A stretch of 64,000 bases of DNA from NCBI RefSeq assembly GCF_019320115.1, contig NC_089593.1:16848870-16912869 (forward strand), in the 5' to 3' direction. The notes beneath the pieces were generated by a model that saw only the letters and a list, made by a program, of their open reading frames with translations, did not search any database and was not told where the DNA came from. This DNA is from Miscanthus floridulus (lineage: Eukaryota > Streptophyta > Magnoliopsida > Poales > Poaceae). Positions 22,754 to 34,883 of this stretch are shown piece after piece (the stretch's first letter is position 1; each line of letters starts with the position of its first letter). The translations under genes and the position numbers were made by a program.

Positions 22754-22758
22754 GAAGC
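22754..22758. repeat. Target-site duplication GAAGC (right copy)
   Basis: Matches 9690-9694 and directly follows the CCACA end of the Tekay 3' LTR. Confidence 0.95.
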
Positions 22759-24954
22759 CTTAGATGTACTAGCACTACTCCCTATCGGCCCAGCCCCGGA
22801 ACGGCATCTAAACCGAGCTCGGCGGCGGCGGCGAAAGCGCCCCGGCGAGCGTGAAGCTTAGATAGCCAAATTGACCACCACAAAAGTAGAAGGACCTCAC
22901 CAGAAATGTGTAGGAAGGGCCAGTCAAGGTTGCAAGGCTCAGCAAGGTAGCCGACCACGTGCGCACCGATAGGCTATGCGCGCTCCCGCATGGCACCATC
23001 GCGTCATGTCGCCAACGGAGGGGTTGCTGGCCAAACAGGGATGAGCAACGACATGAGGGGATCGATGTGAGCTCATATGAACAACTAATTGGAACCCCAC
23101 AGAGGGATAAGAGTTTACCCCCAATCGCTCTGTTCCAGCGGTGAACTAACAGACAGCGTGAAAATGCCAAATCGGTGGCCATCGGTGCTCGGCTGAGGTC
23201 CAGTGCGGTAGGGCATCGAGCTAGCTTCCTAAGATACCCGCAGGTGCGAGGAAAAGAGCTGTGAAACTCGCTGCCACATAGGAGGGAGAAGGCAATGACC
23301 ATGGCATGGTGCGGCCGAGTGAAAAGCACAGAGCGAGCTGGCAATTAAAGCGAGAGGTCATGGTTGTGGAGCGATGCAAGCACGTACACACATGTGAGCA
23401 GAGTCTCGACACGATGCACTTGAATTGAAATGGCCAAGCTCGAAAAGAGCTCATCGCCGTCGGCTAGCGGGATAGGGTGGACAGGTGGGGCAGAGCAGGG
23501 AGTAGTCCCGTCGCAACAGCGGCCGAGCCAATGACATAATCACGACAACTTGGCGCATGCCCTAGGACTGTGCATGGTCGGTGGAGTAGACGGCAAGGGC
23601 CAGCGCCATGTCGGCCGAGCGACAATGACTGCGGCGTCGGGCTCGACCCCACGATACGGTGGACAGCGCACGACATGGAGCCATGGTGGTCGTGTGTGCT
23701 CGCGCGTGATGGCCAGCGACGGCGCTCCTGGGCTTCTGACATGGCGAGGAGGGCGCAGCATGGAGGTGAGGCGGTGGCCAAGCTTGGCGTGGATGAGCCA
23801 GCGAGGCACTAAGGCTCAGCAGGGGTGCTGAGTGGGCGGGAGGAAGAGGAGGGGGCACCGACAATGGAGGCTCTGGCAACCGTGGGCCGAACACGGCAAG
23901 GTGCTGCGGAGCAACGCAGGCAGGTCGCGATTTGACCGGGTGCTGCGGCTCAGCGCGCCGAGGAACCACATGTTTAGCGCGGGACCGGGGCATGCTCGCT
24001 CTAGCGGGGAGCCGGGCAACGGCGTAGCAGCGAGGCGCGGCAGCGAGGTGCAGCAGCGGGGCAACGACGCAGCAAGAAGGGGCGTCGGTGCACTGCAGCA
24101 TGGGCTCGGATGCCAGGAGTGGTGCGAAGAGGTGCGCGACCACGACCAGGCTCACCAGACCCCGTCGTGGACTGAGAGGGAAACTCGGCACGGCGACGCT
24201 GATGGCACACACGACAAGGATGCAACGTCGATGCGTGCATGCGTTGCTTTGCCTTTAAGGAGTCCAGGCTGCTGGACTAAGAGAGAAAAAGGGGAGCAGA
24301 GGAGCAGAGAGGGCAGCGCTGTGTGCCCGAGCATGGCATGCACCGCGGAGATGAAAAAAAAGAGGCTGCAGTCAAGACAAGCAAGGACAAACCATAGAGT
24401 TAGGCAAGACAAGACCCAGGCAGCAGAGGCGAGAACGAGACGACTCCGCTTGGCCGAACACTGAGGCAGACAGAGGCACTGATTACTGCGGAACGATGCG
24501 ACGGAGCAGACAGATACAAGCAAGGCAAGACACCAAAAATAGAAACAGAGGAAAACAAGAGTGTTCGGTCAACTTTCGTCACTGTAGGAGCAGCGTAGAG
24601 ATAAGGAAGAGGCAGACAAATAGAGGCATTGAAAAGCAGGCGTGCGAGATAGAGCGGGGAAAAGAAAAGAACCTACTGCTACCAGAATGCTCAGTGCGAC
24701 TGCCGCTCACATAAAAATATCGAACGCGATAGCTCATACTCATACCAAGCCATGGAACAAAATATTAAAGCATTATGTGTTTATTTTACGCAAAACAAAT
24801 CGCCACAAACCACGCTTTAAAATATACCTCCCAATTTTTACCGTTGACGTGAAAAGCTGATTTTAAATTTTAAAATCCGGAAAAATCATTTTGGTAATTT
24901 TTCTTAGGCCTAAATCGCGGTGCTAAACAAGCTCATAACACCAGGGGTGTTACA
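22759..24954 (-). repeat. 3' LTR of the LARD-like element, second part
   Basis: It resumes the LTR split at 9694 and is colinear with about 30860-33069. It ends CCAGGGGTGTTACA, so on the minus strand the LTR begins TGTAACACCCCTGG. The segment 22800-24650 is GC-rich and reads open in many frames on both strands. These frames lack recognisable domains and are also open in the sister LTR, so I treat them as composition effects. Confidence 0.85.
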
Positions 24955-24990
24955 ACCAACCCCCCTTAAAAAGAATCTCGTCCTGAGATT
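24955..24990 (-). other. Polypurine tract and hairpin of the LARD-like element
   Basis: On the minus strand AATCTCAGGACGAGATT is followed by CTTTTTAAGGGGGGTTGGT and then the LTR start TGTAACACC. It differs from the Tekay hairpin by one base and sits at the same distance from the LTR. Confidence 0.8.
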
Positions 24991-26664
24991 CGAAGCTCGA
25001 ACCAGAATAGGGAAAACGCGATTACATTACGTAGATCAGGGATTACACGAAAGATTATACGACTTCGAATACTAAACCACACAGGGATTTAGAGATACAT
25101 GGCTAAGAGCAACCTGATACAACCGTGACTTACTCCAGAAGTCAAGATAAACGAGGGCAATGGAGAAACAGTAGGAAGATGATTATCCAAAACATGGCGT
25201 AGCACCAACAGATCCAGAAACAGTCGACTGAGAAGTAAAACATTGTAACCCTAAGATTGACTACCCAAAAGGGAACTTTGAACTTCTTCAATGAACTAGA
25301 TCTCTTCTTCTTCTCAGATCACACCATCACCTCAAATTGATGAACCTAGCTTCACAACATCGACTGGATTTCGTAGCTCTGCCGTGAATGCGGGAGGAAT
25401 GGGGACGAAGAAGAAAAGCAAGGAAAAAGGGTATTTTATAGAGGCAAATGGAGGTGGGATGTAGCACACCAGAAATGGATGAGGCGGGAATGGGATACAT
25501 AGGTGGTGCATGCTATGGAGATAAGGTCGGAGACATGGTGCGCTTCCTGCGCGAGCGGCGGAGGGAAAATAAAGGAGAGCAGAGGGGGTCCGCTCGATGA
25601 GGTAGGCGTGCGAGCGGTCGTGTCACCAAAAGAAGAAAGAAAGGAGAGGGAAGGTGGGTCTAGTACGAGGGACAAGGCATGAGAGTCGAGAGCCAACCGG
25701 ATGCTGGGAAAAGGAGAAATGCACAGTGCACAAAGACGGCAAGCATGGTACGATGCCACGGCCACACAAAAACAGGGTGCTGAGGGCCTAATACAGACAT
25801 CATTCGTAGGGCATGTAGCGAAATGACCTAGCATGCATAGAACAGTCAACTAAGCACAGGGCTTGGGACATGACATCCACTCAGACTTTTCTATTACTCC
25901 CGACTACTCGAGGGTAACTTTCCTTACTACTCTTCTTTTCTCTTTCCTTTACTCGACCACATCCGTCTTTCATGTAGACTGAGACCATGTCATACTTTCT
26001 TCCTCCAAAACCATCTCATGTTTACCTTGAGAGAACACTTCTGCATCAACCCGTTGTGGATTTCCCGTTTGAACACCAGAGTATTTCCAAGGAGAAAATT
26101 TATAGCAAAAGTGGTATGGCGGTGTAAGTGGGTAAAGGTACTTGGTCAACAACCTCGATACCAGCGCGTGCCGAGCAGCGCCACATGTGGTAGCTATTCC
26201 ACAGGGAGCCCTTGGTTTGTTGTGGCACCATAAGCTATTAACCAGGCAACTACTACCAATTTACACGCCATGAAAGCGGTGGGGTCATAAACCATAGAAT
26301 AAGAGGGGTAATGCAAAGTAAGATTCAAACAACAAGGGTTCCCTTCACAACAAGGGACAAGGAATTCAAATCCAACGATAGATTTCATTTAAAGAGATTC
26401 AAGTGTTCTATTGGGATATCCACAATTAGTCGATACAATGTCCAATATTCTCCAATCATGGTTGGTCTGCTGGTGTCTGGATGGTAGCTCCTCTTGTAAC
26501 TCACTTAACATTGCCCTTGAAGACTTTAAGCACGTCTAACAGGACTTAAGTAGATGGATGCAAGAAACACAGCGAAATAAACAAAATGCATAGTCCAACG
26601 ATCTTATACGGGTACAAGATATAGGCATTCAGTCTCCCATTCACGACATAGCATTCGCCTACGG
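24991..26664 (-). other. Internal non-coding region of the LARD-like element
   Basis: Lies between the ORF and the 3' LTR. I see no gag or pol motifs in any frame. Minus-strand frames such as 25849-25436 have no recognisable domain. Confidence 0.5.
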
Positions 26665-27594
26665 TCAGATGATCTCAACAATTATGGGAAGAGTACAATA
26701 CCAGAGGACAGCGACAAAAAGCACTACTACTACGGGTACAGCATCCCAAGGTAACAAATCTACATCTTCTTGTGGCAGTGGCTGAGTGAGAGGAACCAAG
26801 GGCTCTACTTCTAACACTTCCAAAGGTGGAGGTGTTGGTGGTACTACCACACCGGTTCTCCTTCTTTCTGGCGGGTGGATAGGGATCCCTTCCAAGATCG
26901 GGGCATTCTGCCTTTCAGCAGCCAACATCCTCCGCTCGGCCCTGGTGACAAGATAGGACACCTATAGCTGATGGACATGCCGATCTTCAGCCTCCTTTAG
27001 GGCTTTCGACATGGCAGCCTCCCGGCTCTCAGCAGCTGCAGCACTAGCATGCGCTTCGGCGAGCTGCACCTAGAGCATCCGGTTGAAGATCTCGGCTTCC
27101 TCGGCACACCAAAGGCACGCCCCTAGCCTCAAGGCTTGCCAGTCATACTACTCATCCAGAGCGAGCAGGTACATGGTCAAGTGCACCATAGTTGGACTGT
27201 CCTCTTGCGCATCCCGCCCTTGCAAGGCCTCCATGCGAGCCCTCCATGCCCGTCGATTCTTGTCCAAGGGTGGAAAGAACCGAATGGGGGTACAGGCAAT
27301 GGGCTCCTCATAGATCTGGAAGAGGTACCACAAGGCTTTACGAGCCACAACCTGGTAGGTATCGGTGAAGCTAAACCCAGTTGCGGTCACACTCTAGGCT
27401 TCAGTGAGGTCAGGGAACTCTTCACTCTTCTCGATGTAGACGGTAACCTCACACCACTCAGTGCCAAGCTCCTCATACTCACGGCCCTCATACTCGGGAT
27501 GATCTTTGACTCCGAGCTTTTGCAGGGTGGCATGCACGATTTTGGGGAAACCCTCAACGTTCAGGCAGTAGGTACTAACCCAGGCTCCTGCCAT
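26665..27594 (-). pseudogene. Degenerate single ORF of the LARD-like element, function unknown
   Basis: One minus-strand frame from ATG 27594 to stop 26665 (310 codons with stop) is interrupted by four internal stops, three of them near 27394, 27148 and 27064. The N-terminus begins MAGAWVSTYCLNVEGFPKIV and is followed by a compact region with many Trp and Tyr residues (YQVVARKALWYLFQIYEE, RFFPPL, WRARMEAL). An Ala/Glu-rich helical stretch, probably a coiled coil, covers about residues 175-230. A Pro-rich and acidic C-terminus (PPTPPPLEV) follows. There is no zinc knuckle, DSG, YVDD or DDE motif, so it is not an ordinary gag-pol remnant. It is the only frame of length in the internal region and probably serves the element. 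I believe similar unnamed frames occur in other grass repeats, but I cannot check that here. Confidence 0.55.
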
Positions 27595-28360
27595 CTCTAG
27601 CGGTGGTTGCAAGGAAGGCTGAGCGAAAAGAAAGACTGGCTCAAAGGAAAAGCTAAGCGAGCTAATGTGCGCCGAGTGGTGGTGCCAATGGCTAAGCCAG
27701 GCTCTTCTTATAAAGGCGGAGCGTTCATTGGTCCTATTGTGGTTCACCAGGGTTCCTACGTGGGATCACTACGAATGAGTCGACCAAATTCCACACGTTC
27801 GAGGTGAGCGACGTGCGATGCCATTACTGACTAGTATGACTATAGGGCAAGGGTCTGACAAGAGCACAGAAAAGGGGTATGGGGAGACGTGGGTCACGAC
27901 AGGCGTGAACCATGGCGAACGTGGAGCACGAAGCCACAGTGCAGACCTAACTCTAGAACAGGAACAAGTTAGTCGTGCACAATACGACTCGCATGACACC
28001 TATGGATGGCGTATCTGCAAGCAATATGACACTACAATGCACAAATAGGATATGCATGAATGCATGTCCTATACGTCCTTCCCCTGTTGCCAACATATAG
28101 GGCAACCGTTCTCAGATTTTTGGCACATCGTTCTCTCCCTATAACTAGTCGATACTATCGGACTATGCTCGAGTCAATGTACCTGTAGACAAATTGATTA
28201 AGTCTACCTAAGTCAGCGGAGTGCCATCTATCCTGGATACATAACCATAGTAATAGGGCTACTTATATAACTTCACATACAAACGTCCTAACTTTTTGTA
28301 AAAATAAATTGTCAAATTTTAGTTTAGAAAAGGTTTTCGAAGCTTTATTTCCTCATTTGT
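27595..28360 (-). other. 5' leader of the LARD-like element
   Basis: Lies between the primer site and the ORF start. An upstream in-frame ATG at 27747 exists, but the MAGAW start fits better because the preceding residues are of low complexity. Nothing else is recognisable. Confidence 0.4.
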
Positions 28361-28374
28361 ACTCTGATACCACC
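28361..28374 (-). other. Primer binding site of the LARD-like element
   Basis: On the minus strand GGTGGTATCAGAGT directly follows the LTR end ...CCACA. The core TGGTATCAGAGT matches the initiator Met tRNA type. Confidence 0.85.
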
Positions 28375-31300
28375 TGTGGTAGAACCGCCTAATCTAATGC
28401 CTCATAGGAGTGCTTGTCTTCTATTAGACACTAAGCACTTAAGGGAGAACACTAAATTACACGGTTCCGTCGGGCACACCCCAGGGGAGAACCCAAAAAT
28501 CCACATTTTGGCCATCAGGATAACAAATGAGAGAATAAAGCTTACATCATTCTGAACCATTTCTTACATCACTTTTAATACAACATTAGAGTATAATATT
28601 TATTAATATAATAGTGGAATGAATTCGTATTATTAGAGTTATGAACAATTTAATTGAACAGCAGAATATAAACATATGATCAGAATTACAGCGGAAATGA
28701 ATATCTAATCATGACATGATGAAGTATTGATATATAAACTACGACAACAGATTATGAAACTTTCATTTATAAAAGCATTTGGTGAGAGTTATAAATAACA
28801 ACTATGATCGCAGCGTAAAGGAATCCTCGTTGAGACCACCAGGAGGTATCCACACACAAGGGTCAGCTCTAGCATCCACCTGTCACCTGCAATAGGGGAA
28901 ATAAAACCCTGAGTACTCAATTGTACTTAGCAAGACTTACCCGATAGGAGGAAAGAAAAGACTCCAAGGATATGCAAGGCTATCTGGCTTGTGGGTTTAT
29001 TGCATTTGCAGGAAGCATTACTAAGCGTGAGTCCTTATATTCTATTTTTATTTACAGCCGCATTGGTTCATTAACTAACCAATCTATGTAAGCACATGTA
29101 CTACTTTCAAGCGAGTGGTAAGCAATCAGAGTTCCTTTTTCTATTCCACCTTTCATCTTTTAGTTCTTACTACGGTGCTAGACATGAAATAAGACGTACC
29201 AGATTGCCCGGCGATTCGCGAATCAATGCCCCTAGCTGGGTACCCCGAAAACACACGCCCCGCTTGTACCCAAGGCACAAGCAGGACCAACCCATCACTC
29301 TCCTATCCCGGGTGTCTAGGTCCCCGTCCAAACTAGGACTCCAAGCCCCCGCCCCTGAGTCCTAGACTCAGTGCGGTGCAAGGACCTCCTCCACCAAAAT
29401 AAAACCCTAACAGTCAGTCTGAAAAGAGCCAGATCCACGACAAGAGAGCAACAAGTCTTCCAAGCGCCCATACCCAAGTATGTGCTTGGGATAATAAGTC
29501 TGTGACTTGCCTCGATGGCTTATGCAACGACCGGTCCTTAACCGACCAGACAGGGAAAGCAGTGTAACCAAGCCATGCCCTGCGTCCTCGGCGACACAAC
29601 CTCTTACACCCACCAATACCCAAACCATATCCCTACCTGGTCACTATTTTTTCTTTCCACCATTTATATATTTCAAGTGATAATAATCCAGTAATATATT
29701 TTCTATCTCTCGCGAGGACAGGCAATGTAAAATACGACGTATGCCTCTCAAGTTAACGAGCTCGTTCTAACGACGACCGTACTTAGGCCACCTATCCACA
29801 TTGTTGAATAAGATGTTATTTCCCAACGAATGTTTTCGTTATATCAACCTAAGTTATTTCTTTATTCCATTCTATCGATTTAATCCTTATTCGAAATAAG
29901 ACATCATTATCTATTTAGCAAACTAATTATTCTGGAGCTACAAAAATTATAGTGAGTACCTAATATTGCTAGGAGCCTACTGTATAAATTTTAGATTCAA
30001 CAATATTACCAATTTATCATGAAAACTCCTACAAGTTTATATTTTACAATATTAAGTATCTTAAATTAATTATATAGCTTCCAAGAATATTACCAAACTA
30101 TGTGAACAAAATATACGAACAGGTAGATCATGATTTTAGAAGACTAATAAAATTGGTTTGGCATTTTTATGACTTTTCTACCATTTACTACGAATTTCCA
30201 AACATCCAGCCGATTACTAACATTAACAAAATACCACAGAAAGAAGAAAAGGACCCTTGGGCCCGAAACGGCCCAGCACGCTGGACCAGTGGCCACAGCA
30301 GCCTAGGCTGGGCAGACGCGGCCCAACACGGGGCGGGCGCGCATAGGCGTGAGTGGCCCGGACGCTTCGGCAACTAGCCGGCCTAGCTCGGCGTAGCAAA
30401 CCGGCCCAGCGCGGCGCAGCAACGGGCCGACCCAGCAATTCCCTAAGACAGAATCCAGCGCGGGTGCTGGCATTTTGCTAAATGGTCTTCGTTTTCTTTT
30501 CTATTCTCGAAGCTACTGATCATACTATTCAACTAAGTTAAGAGTTTTACATCAGGAACCCTAGAGGTATTCGAATTCTAACTTTCAAAGGTCCTTGGCT
30601 AGACTTAACCATAGGCCACGCAACTACGGCCAAACGCTAATGTATACGGCCCCACCAGCGACAACCAACACTGCCAAATGACTACACACGTCCAAATCAA
30701 CCGATCGAAGTATTTCACACACAAAAAGGTGCGGTACCACAGCGGGGACGCGTGCCGTGGCGGGGTACGGTCACGGGTACGTCGACGCCGACGGCAACAG
30801 CCCTTCCGGCTGCGCTGCATCAAAAAAACATGTTCTTAAGTTACTGCTAGCATGCTAGAAGCCTTACATGTACTAGCACTACTCCCTATCGGCCCAGCCC
30901 CAGAACGGCATCTAAACCGAGCTCGTCGGTGGCGGTGAAAGCGCCCCGGCGAGCGCAAAGCTTAGATAGCCAAATTGACCACCACAAAAGCAGAAGGACC
31001 TCACAAGAAATGTGTAGGAAGGGACGGTCGAGGTTGCAAGGCTCGGTAAGGGAGCCGACCACGTGCGCACCGACATGCTGTGCACGCTCCCGCATGGCAC
31101 CATCGCGTCACGTCGCCGATGGAGGGGTTGCTGGCCAAACGGGGACGAGCAACGGCATAAGGGGATCGATGTGAGCTCATATGAACAACTAATTGGAACC
31201 CCATGGAGGGATAAGAGTTTACCCCCAATCGCTCTATTCCAGCGGTGAACTAACGGACAGCGCGGAAATGCCAAATCGGTGGCCATCGGTGCTCGGCTGA

Positions 31301-33069
31301 GGTCCAGTGCGGTTGGGCGTCGAGCTAGCTTCCTAAGATACCCGTAGGTGCGAGGAAAAGAGCTGCGAAACTCGCTGCCGCGTAGGAGGGAGAAGGCAAC
31401 GGCCATGGCGTGGTGCGGCCGAGTGAAAAGCATAGAGCAAGCCGGCAATTAAAGCGAGAGGTCACAGTTGTGGAGTGATGCGAGCACGTACACACATGCG
31501 AGCAGAGTCTCGACGCGACGCACTTGAATCGAAATGGCCAAGCTCAAACAGAGCTCACCATCGTCAGCTAGCGGGACGGGGTGGACAGGTGGGGCAGAGC
31601 AGGGAGTAGTCCCGTCGCAACAGCGGTCGGGCCAACGACACAGTCGCGATGACTTGGTGCACGCCCCAGGACTGTGTGCGGTCGGTGGAGTAGACAGCGA
31701 GGGCCAGTGCCATGTCGGCTGAGTGACAGCAACTACGGCGTCGGGCTTGACCCCACGATATGGCAGACAGCGCATGACATGGAGCCATGGTGGTCATGTG
31801 TGCTTGCACGTGATGGCCAGCGATGGTGCTCCTAGGCTTCTGACACGGTGAGGAGGGCGCAGCACAGAGGTGAGGCGGTGGCCAAGCTTAGCGCGGATGA
31901 GCCAGCAAGGCACTGAGGCTCAACAGGGTGTGGCGCCGGGGTGCTGAGTGGGCGGGAGGAAGAGGAGGGGGCACCGACGATGGAGGCTCTAGCAACCGTG
32001 GGCCGGACACGGCGAGGCGCTGTGGAGCAACGCGGGCAGGTCATGATTTGATCGGGCGCTGCGGCTCGGCGTGCCGAGGAACCATAGGTTTAGCGCGGGA
32101 CCGGGGCATGCTCGCTCTAGTGGGGAGCCAGGCAACGGTGTAGCAGTGGGGCACGGCAGCGAGGCGCAGCAGCGGGGCAACGACGCAGCAAGAAGGGGCG
32201 CCGGTGCACTGCAGCGCGGGCTCGGATGTCGAGAGTGGCGCAAAGAGGTGCGCGACCACGACCAGGCTCACCATACCCCGCCGTGGACTGAGAGGGAAAC
32301 TCGGCACGGCGGCGCTGATGGCGCACGCGACAAGGATGCAGCGTCGATGCGTGCATGCGTTGCTTTGCCTTTAAGGACTCCGGGCTGCTGGCCTGAGAGA
32401 GAAAAAGGGGAGCAAAGGAGCAGAGAGGGCAGTGCTGTGTGCACGAGCATGGCGTGCACCGCCGAGATGAAAAAAGAGGCTGTAGTCAAGACAAGCAAGG
32501 ACATACCGCAGAGTTAGGCAAGACAAGACCCAGGCAGCAGATGCAAGAATGAGATGACTCCGCTTGGCCGAACGCTGAGGTAGACAGAGGCACTGATTGC
32601 TGTGGAACGATGTGACAGAGTAGATAGATACAAGCAAGGCAAGGCACCAAAAATAGAAACAGAGGAAAACAAGAGTGTTCGGTCAACTTTCGTCACTGTA
32701 GGAGCAGCGCAGAGATAAGGAAGAGGCAGACAAATAGAGGCATTGAAAAGCAGGTGCGCGAGATAGAGCGGGGAAAAGAAAAGAACCTACTGCTGCCAGA
32801 ATGCTCGGTGCGACTGCCGCTCACATAAAAATATTGGACGCGATAGCTCATACTCGTACCAAGCCATGGAACAAAATATTAAAGCATTATGTGTTTATTT
32901 TATGCAAAACAAATCGCAGCAAACTGCGCTTTAAAATATACCTCCCAATTTTTACCGTTGACGCGAAAAGCTGATTTTTAAATTTTAAAATCCAGAAAAA
33001 TCATTTTGGTAATTTTTCTTAGGCCTAAATCATGGTGCTAAACAAGCTCGTAACACCAGGAGTGTTATA
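28375..33069 (-). repeat. 5' LTR of the LARD-like element (complete, 4695 bp)
   Basis: In plus orientation it starts TGTGGTAGAACCGCC and ends AGGAGTGTTATA. It is colinear with the split LTR 6814-9694 plus 22759-24954, but lacks about 392 bp at the 29726/29727 junction. It carries the uninterrupted Tekay target site near 30855. The many overlapping frames in the GC-rich part (30880-32700) are composition artefacts. Confidence 0.9.
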
Positions 33070-33074
33070 GGGGC
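33070..33074. repeat. Target-site duplication GGGGC (right copy)
   Basis: Matches 6809-6813. The reading frame of the interrupted gag passes through it. Confidence 0.85.
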
Positions 33075-33755
33075 GTCCACCATAGCGTACTCTCGAGATA
33101 GAGGATGGCCAGATGCCATGATGTTGCCGATGCTAGAACCATCGCTTTCGACCTCGTCATCGATGAGGCCGTGGAAGGAGGCAGGAGCATAGCCCGCCAT
33201 CCCCATGAACTCAGACGTGAGAGGGGGCGACATCAGCATCTTTTGGAGTCCCCGCGTGCATGCGTCCACGGGGGACGTGAAGCCATAGGGGAACCAGTCG
33301 CACGACGGTCGTGATGGGGACAATGGGGTCCATCCGGAGAGTCGGTGGAAGGTGTTAAATAGTGAGTAAAGAACAATATGTACATCACTCACCATGGGGT
33401 ATGAGCCCAGCATAGGCTCGAGGCGTAGCGTGGGTGTCTCGACGTTGAGGTCATCGAGTGGCCTAGGGCCGGTGGAGGGTGCTCATCCTCCAGTGGGCGC
33501 CGGGGTAAGCACCTTCTCACGGAGGCGGAGTATGCCGAGCTGGTCGATGATGAAGTCTAGACTCCCAAAGAGGAAGCTCTGGAGTGGCACGAAGACAAAA
33601 GAAACCCACATCCCAACAGTTGGGAGCATGGGAAACTCTAGCGAGCCAAAGCGAATCATATCGCTCGAGCCCGCCATGCCAAAGATGGTGGAAAGGTGGG
33701 CCATTCGATGACCAAAAGCGTGAATGCACGGCCTCTTCCCCATGGACGACCCCAA
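33075..33755 (-). pseudogene. gag N-terminal part of the Tat/Retand-type element
   Basis: Minus-strand frame from ATG 33755 (MGSSMGKRPCIHAFGHRMAH) through a TGA near 33483. It goes on to PPLTSEFMGMAGYAPASFHG and HPLSREYAMVDAP, where it meets the LARD-like insertion. The MAGYAPASF and PLSRECAMVDAP-like motifs are familiar from the N-terminal gag region of this lineage. The gag continues at 6808 on the other side of the insertion. Confidence 0.65.
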
Positions 33756-34883
33756 CTATCGGTGCGAAAAGTGACCAACAAGTAAATATTTGTAGTTTTG
33801 CAGTTCGTTGTGATCGGGTGTGGCCTAGCACTCAATGACACAAGATTTATACTGGTTCAGGCAATGTGCCCTACGTCCAGTTTCAGTCGGTCGATGACTT
33901 TATTCTTGAGCCTAGGTGCTCAAAGTTTGTTGTGGGGTTACAAACGAGTAAGGAATGAAAAGGGGGTGTTAGAGGCCTGGTCCGGCTCTGAACCGAGTGG
34001 CCGAGAGTGATGGGGGCTCTAACATATACTGAGTATTGGAGCATATGATCTATGTGTCTCTAGAGCTATTGAGCTATTGTGTTCTCGAGTCGTCGAGAAC
34101 GTCTTCCAGAGAGAGAGAGAGCTAGTGAGCAAGAGAGAGCGAGAGCGAGCGAGCCAGAGCTAGAGCGAGCGTGAGCTAGATATATGTTTTTCAGGAGAGC
34201 GCACATCCCTTTTATAGTTGAAAGCGATGGCCTTATAAGTCAAAGAGAAAGAGAGAGAGAGTGTGTATACGTATGCTGCCTAGTCTTGTTACTTATGCCA
34301 TCGGGTACGGGATGGCTGCCAACGCCCACAATACTGTTTATGCCTAGATGCGTGTGGCAGGCTCTACTGTGTTCACCTAGTATGGCAAACGATGGTGCCT
34401 ACAACACTGTTTATGTTCTAACGCGTCTGGCAGGCTCTACCATGTTTGCCTGTCATGCCTCGTCGGCACCGTCCTACAGGTGCACAGGGTATGGCAGGGT
34501 ACGGTCCTCGGTATTGCTATTGACTTGAGCGCCATATCTTATCTGCTCTGCCTGCTCCCTGGGGATACACCGAGCAAGCATCCCCGGATGGTTGCTCATA
34601 GTTTGCCACGACTGTATCGGTAGGGAAAGAGCAGCGAGCAGAGGTCTGGCATATCCTTAGTCCAAGAAAAGGGGTCAGAGTCGGACTATGGTTCCACCAC
34701 GCCCAGCCCTTCCGATCGGGGCTCACCTAGAGGTCGAGCGAGTGCGGGGCTCACCCCAGAGGTCAGGCGAGGCAGAGCCCCCAACCAAGAGGTCAGGCCC
34801 TTTCCACCCCTCACTATAAAGGTGCTCTGAGTAGTTGTCAAACCTGTTTGTGGGCCAACCTTTGAACTCCTAGGCCTATACGA
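33756..34883 (-). repeat. 5' LTR of the Tat/Retand-type element (partial)
   Basis: In plus orientation it begins near 33756 with TATCGGTGCGAAAAGTGACC, the usual inner edge of such LTRs. It holds an ACACAAGATTTATACTGGTTC stretch, GA-rich simple repeats (34110-34170) and partial 30-bp minisatellite units (34722-34800). It is cut off by the Sirevirus at 34884. A canonical primer site (TGGCGCGCCA-like) expected next to it is not recognisable. Confidence 0.5.
34310..34470. repeat. Tandem duplication of about 75 bp in the Retand-type LTR
   Basis: Two diverged copies share the order CAA(C/T)ACTGTTTATG, then GCG(T)(G/C)TGGCAGGCTCTAC, then GTTCACCT/GTTTGCCT. The copies start near 34318 and 34392. Confidence 0.65.

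Larger units (their letters stand above)
6814..33069 (-). mobile_element. Large non-autonomous LTR retrotransposon (LARD-like), minus strand
   Basis: Two long LTRs bound an internal region of only 3.4 kb (24955-28374). One LTR is at 28375-33069. The other is at 6814-24954, interrupted by the Tekay element. On the minus strand the 5' LTR is the right one. A primer binding site TGGTATCAGAGT lies just inside it (28372-28361), and the polypurine tract lies just before the left LTR (about 24955-24968). The internal region holds no recognisable gag, protease, RT or integrase. It has a single degenerate ORF (27594-26665) of unknown function. Target duplication GGGGC flanks the unit. By eye the LTRs differ by several percent, which makes it older than the Tekay element inside it. 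Confidence 0.85.
1..34883 (-). mobile_element. Ty3/gypsy element, Tat/Retand type, decayed and split by nested insertions
   Basis: This is the outermost element of the nest. Read on the minus strand, its parts lie in the order gag (33755 to 33075, then 6808 to about 5700), aspartic protease, reverse transcriptase, RNase H domains, integrase and a 3' LTR that runs out of the window at position 1. The gag is cut by another element at 6814-33069, and the two halves are joined by the duplicated target GGGGC. The protease-RT-RNaseH-integrase order is that of Ty3/gypsy. A second RNase H module with the ASNNATEYEAL signature and the absence of a chromodomain point to the Tat/Retand lineage. The coding regions shift between all three minus frames and contain many stops, so the copy is dead. 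Lineage assignment is from remembered motif patterns, not a search. Confidence 0.75.

Noticed and set aside
22800..24650. Many overlapping long frames on both strands as genes
   Set aside because: They are the GC-rich part of an LTR, repeated at 30880-32700, without start context, domains or frame preference.
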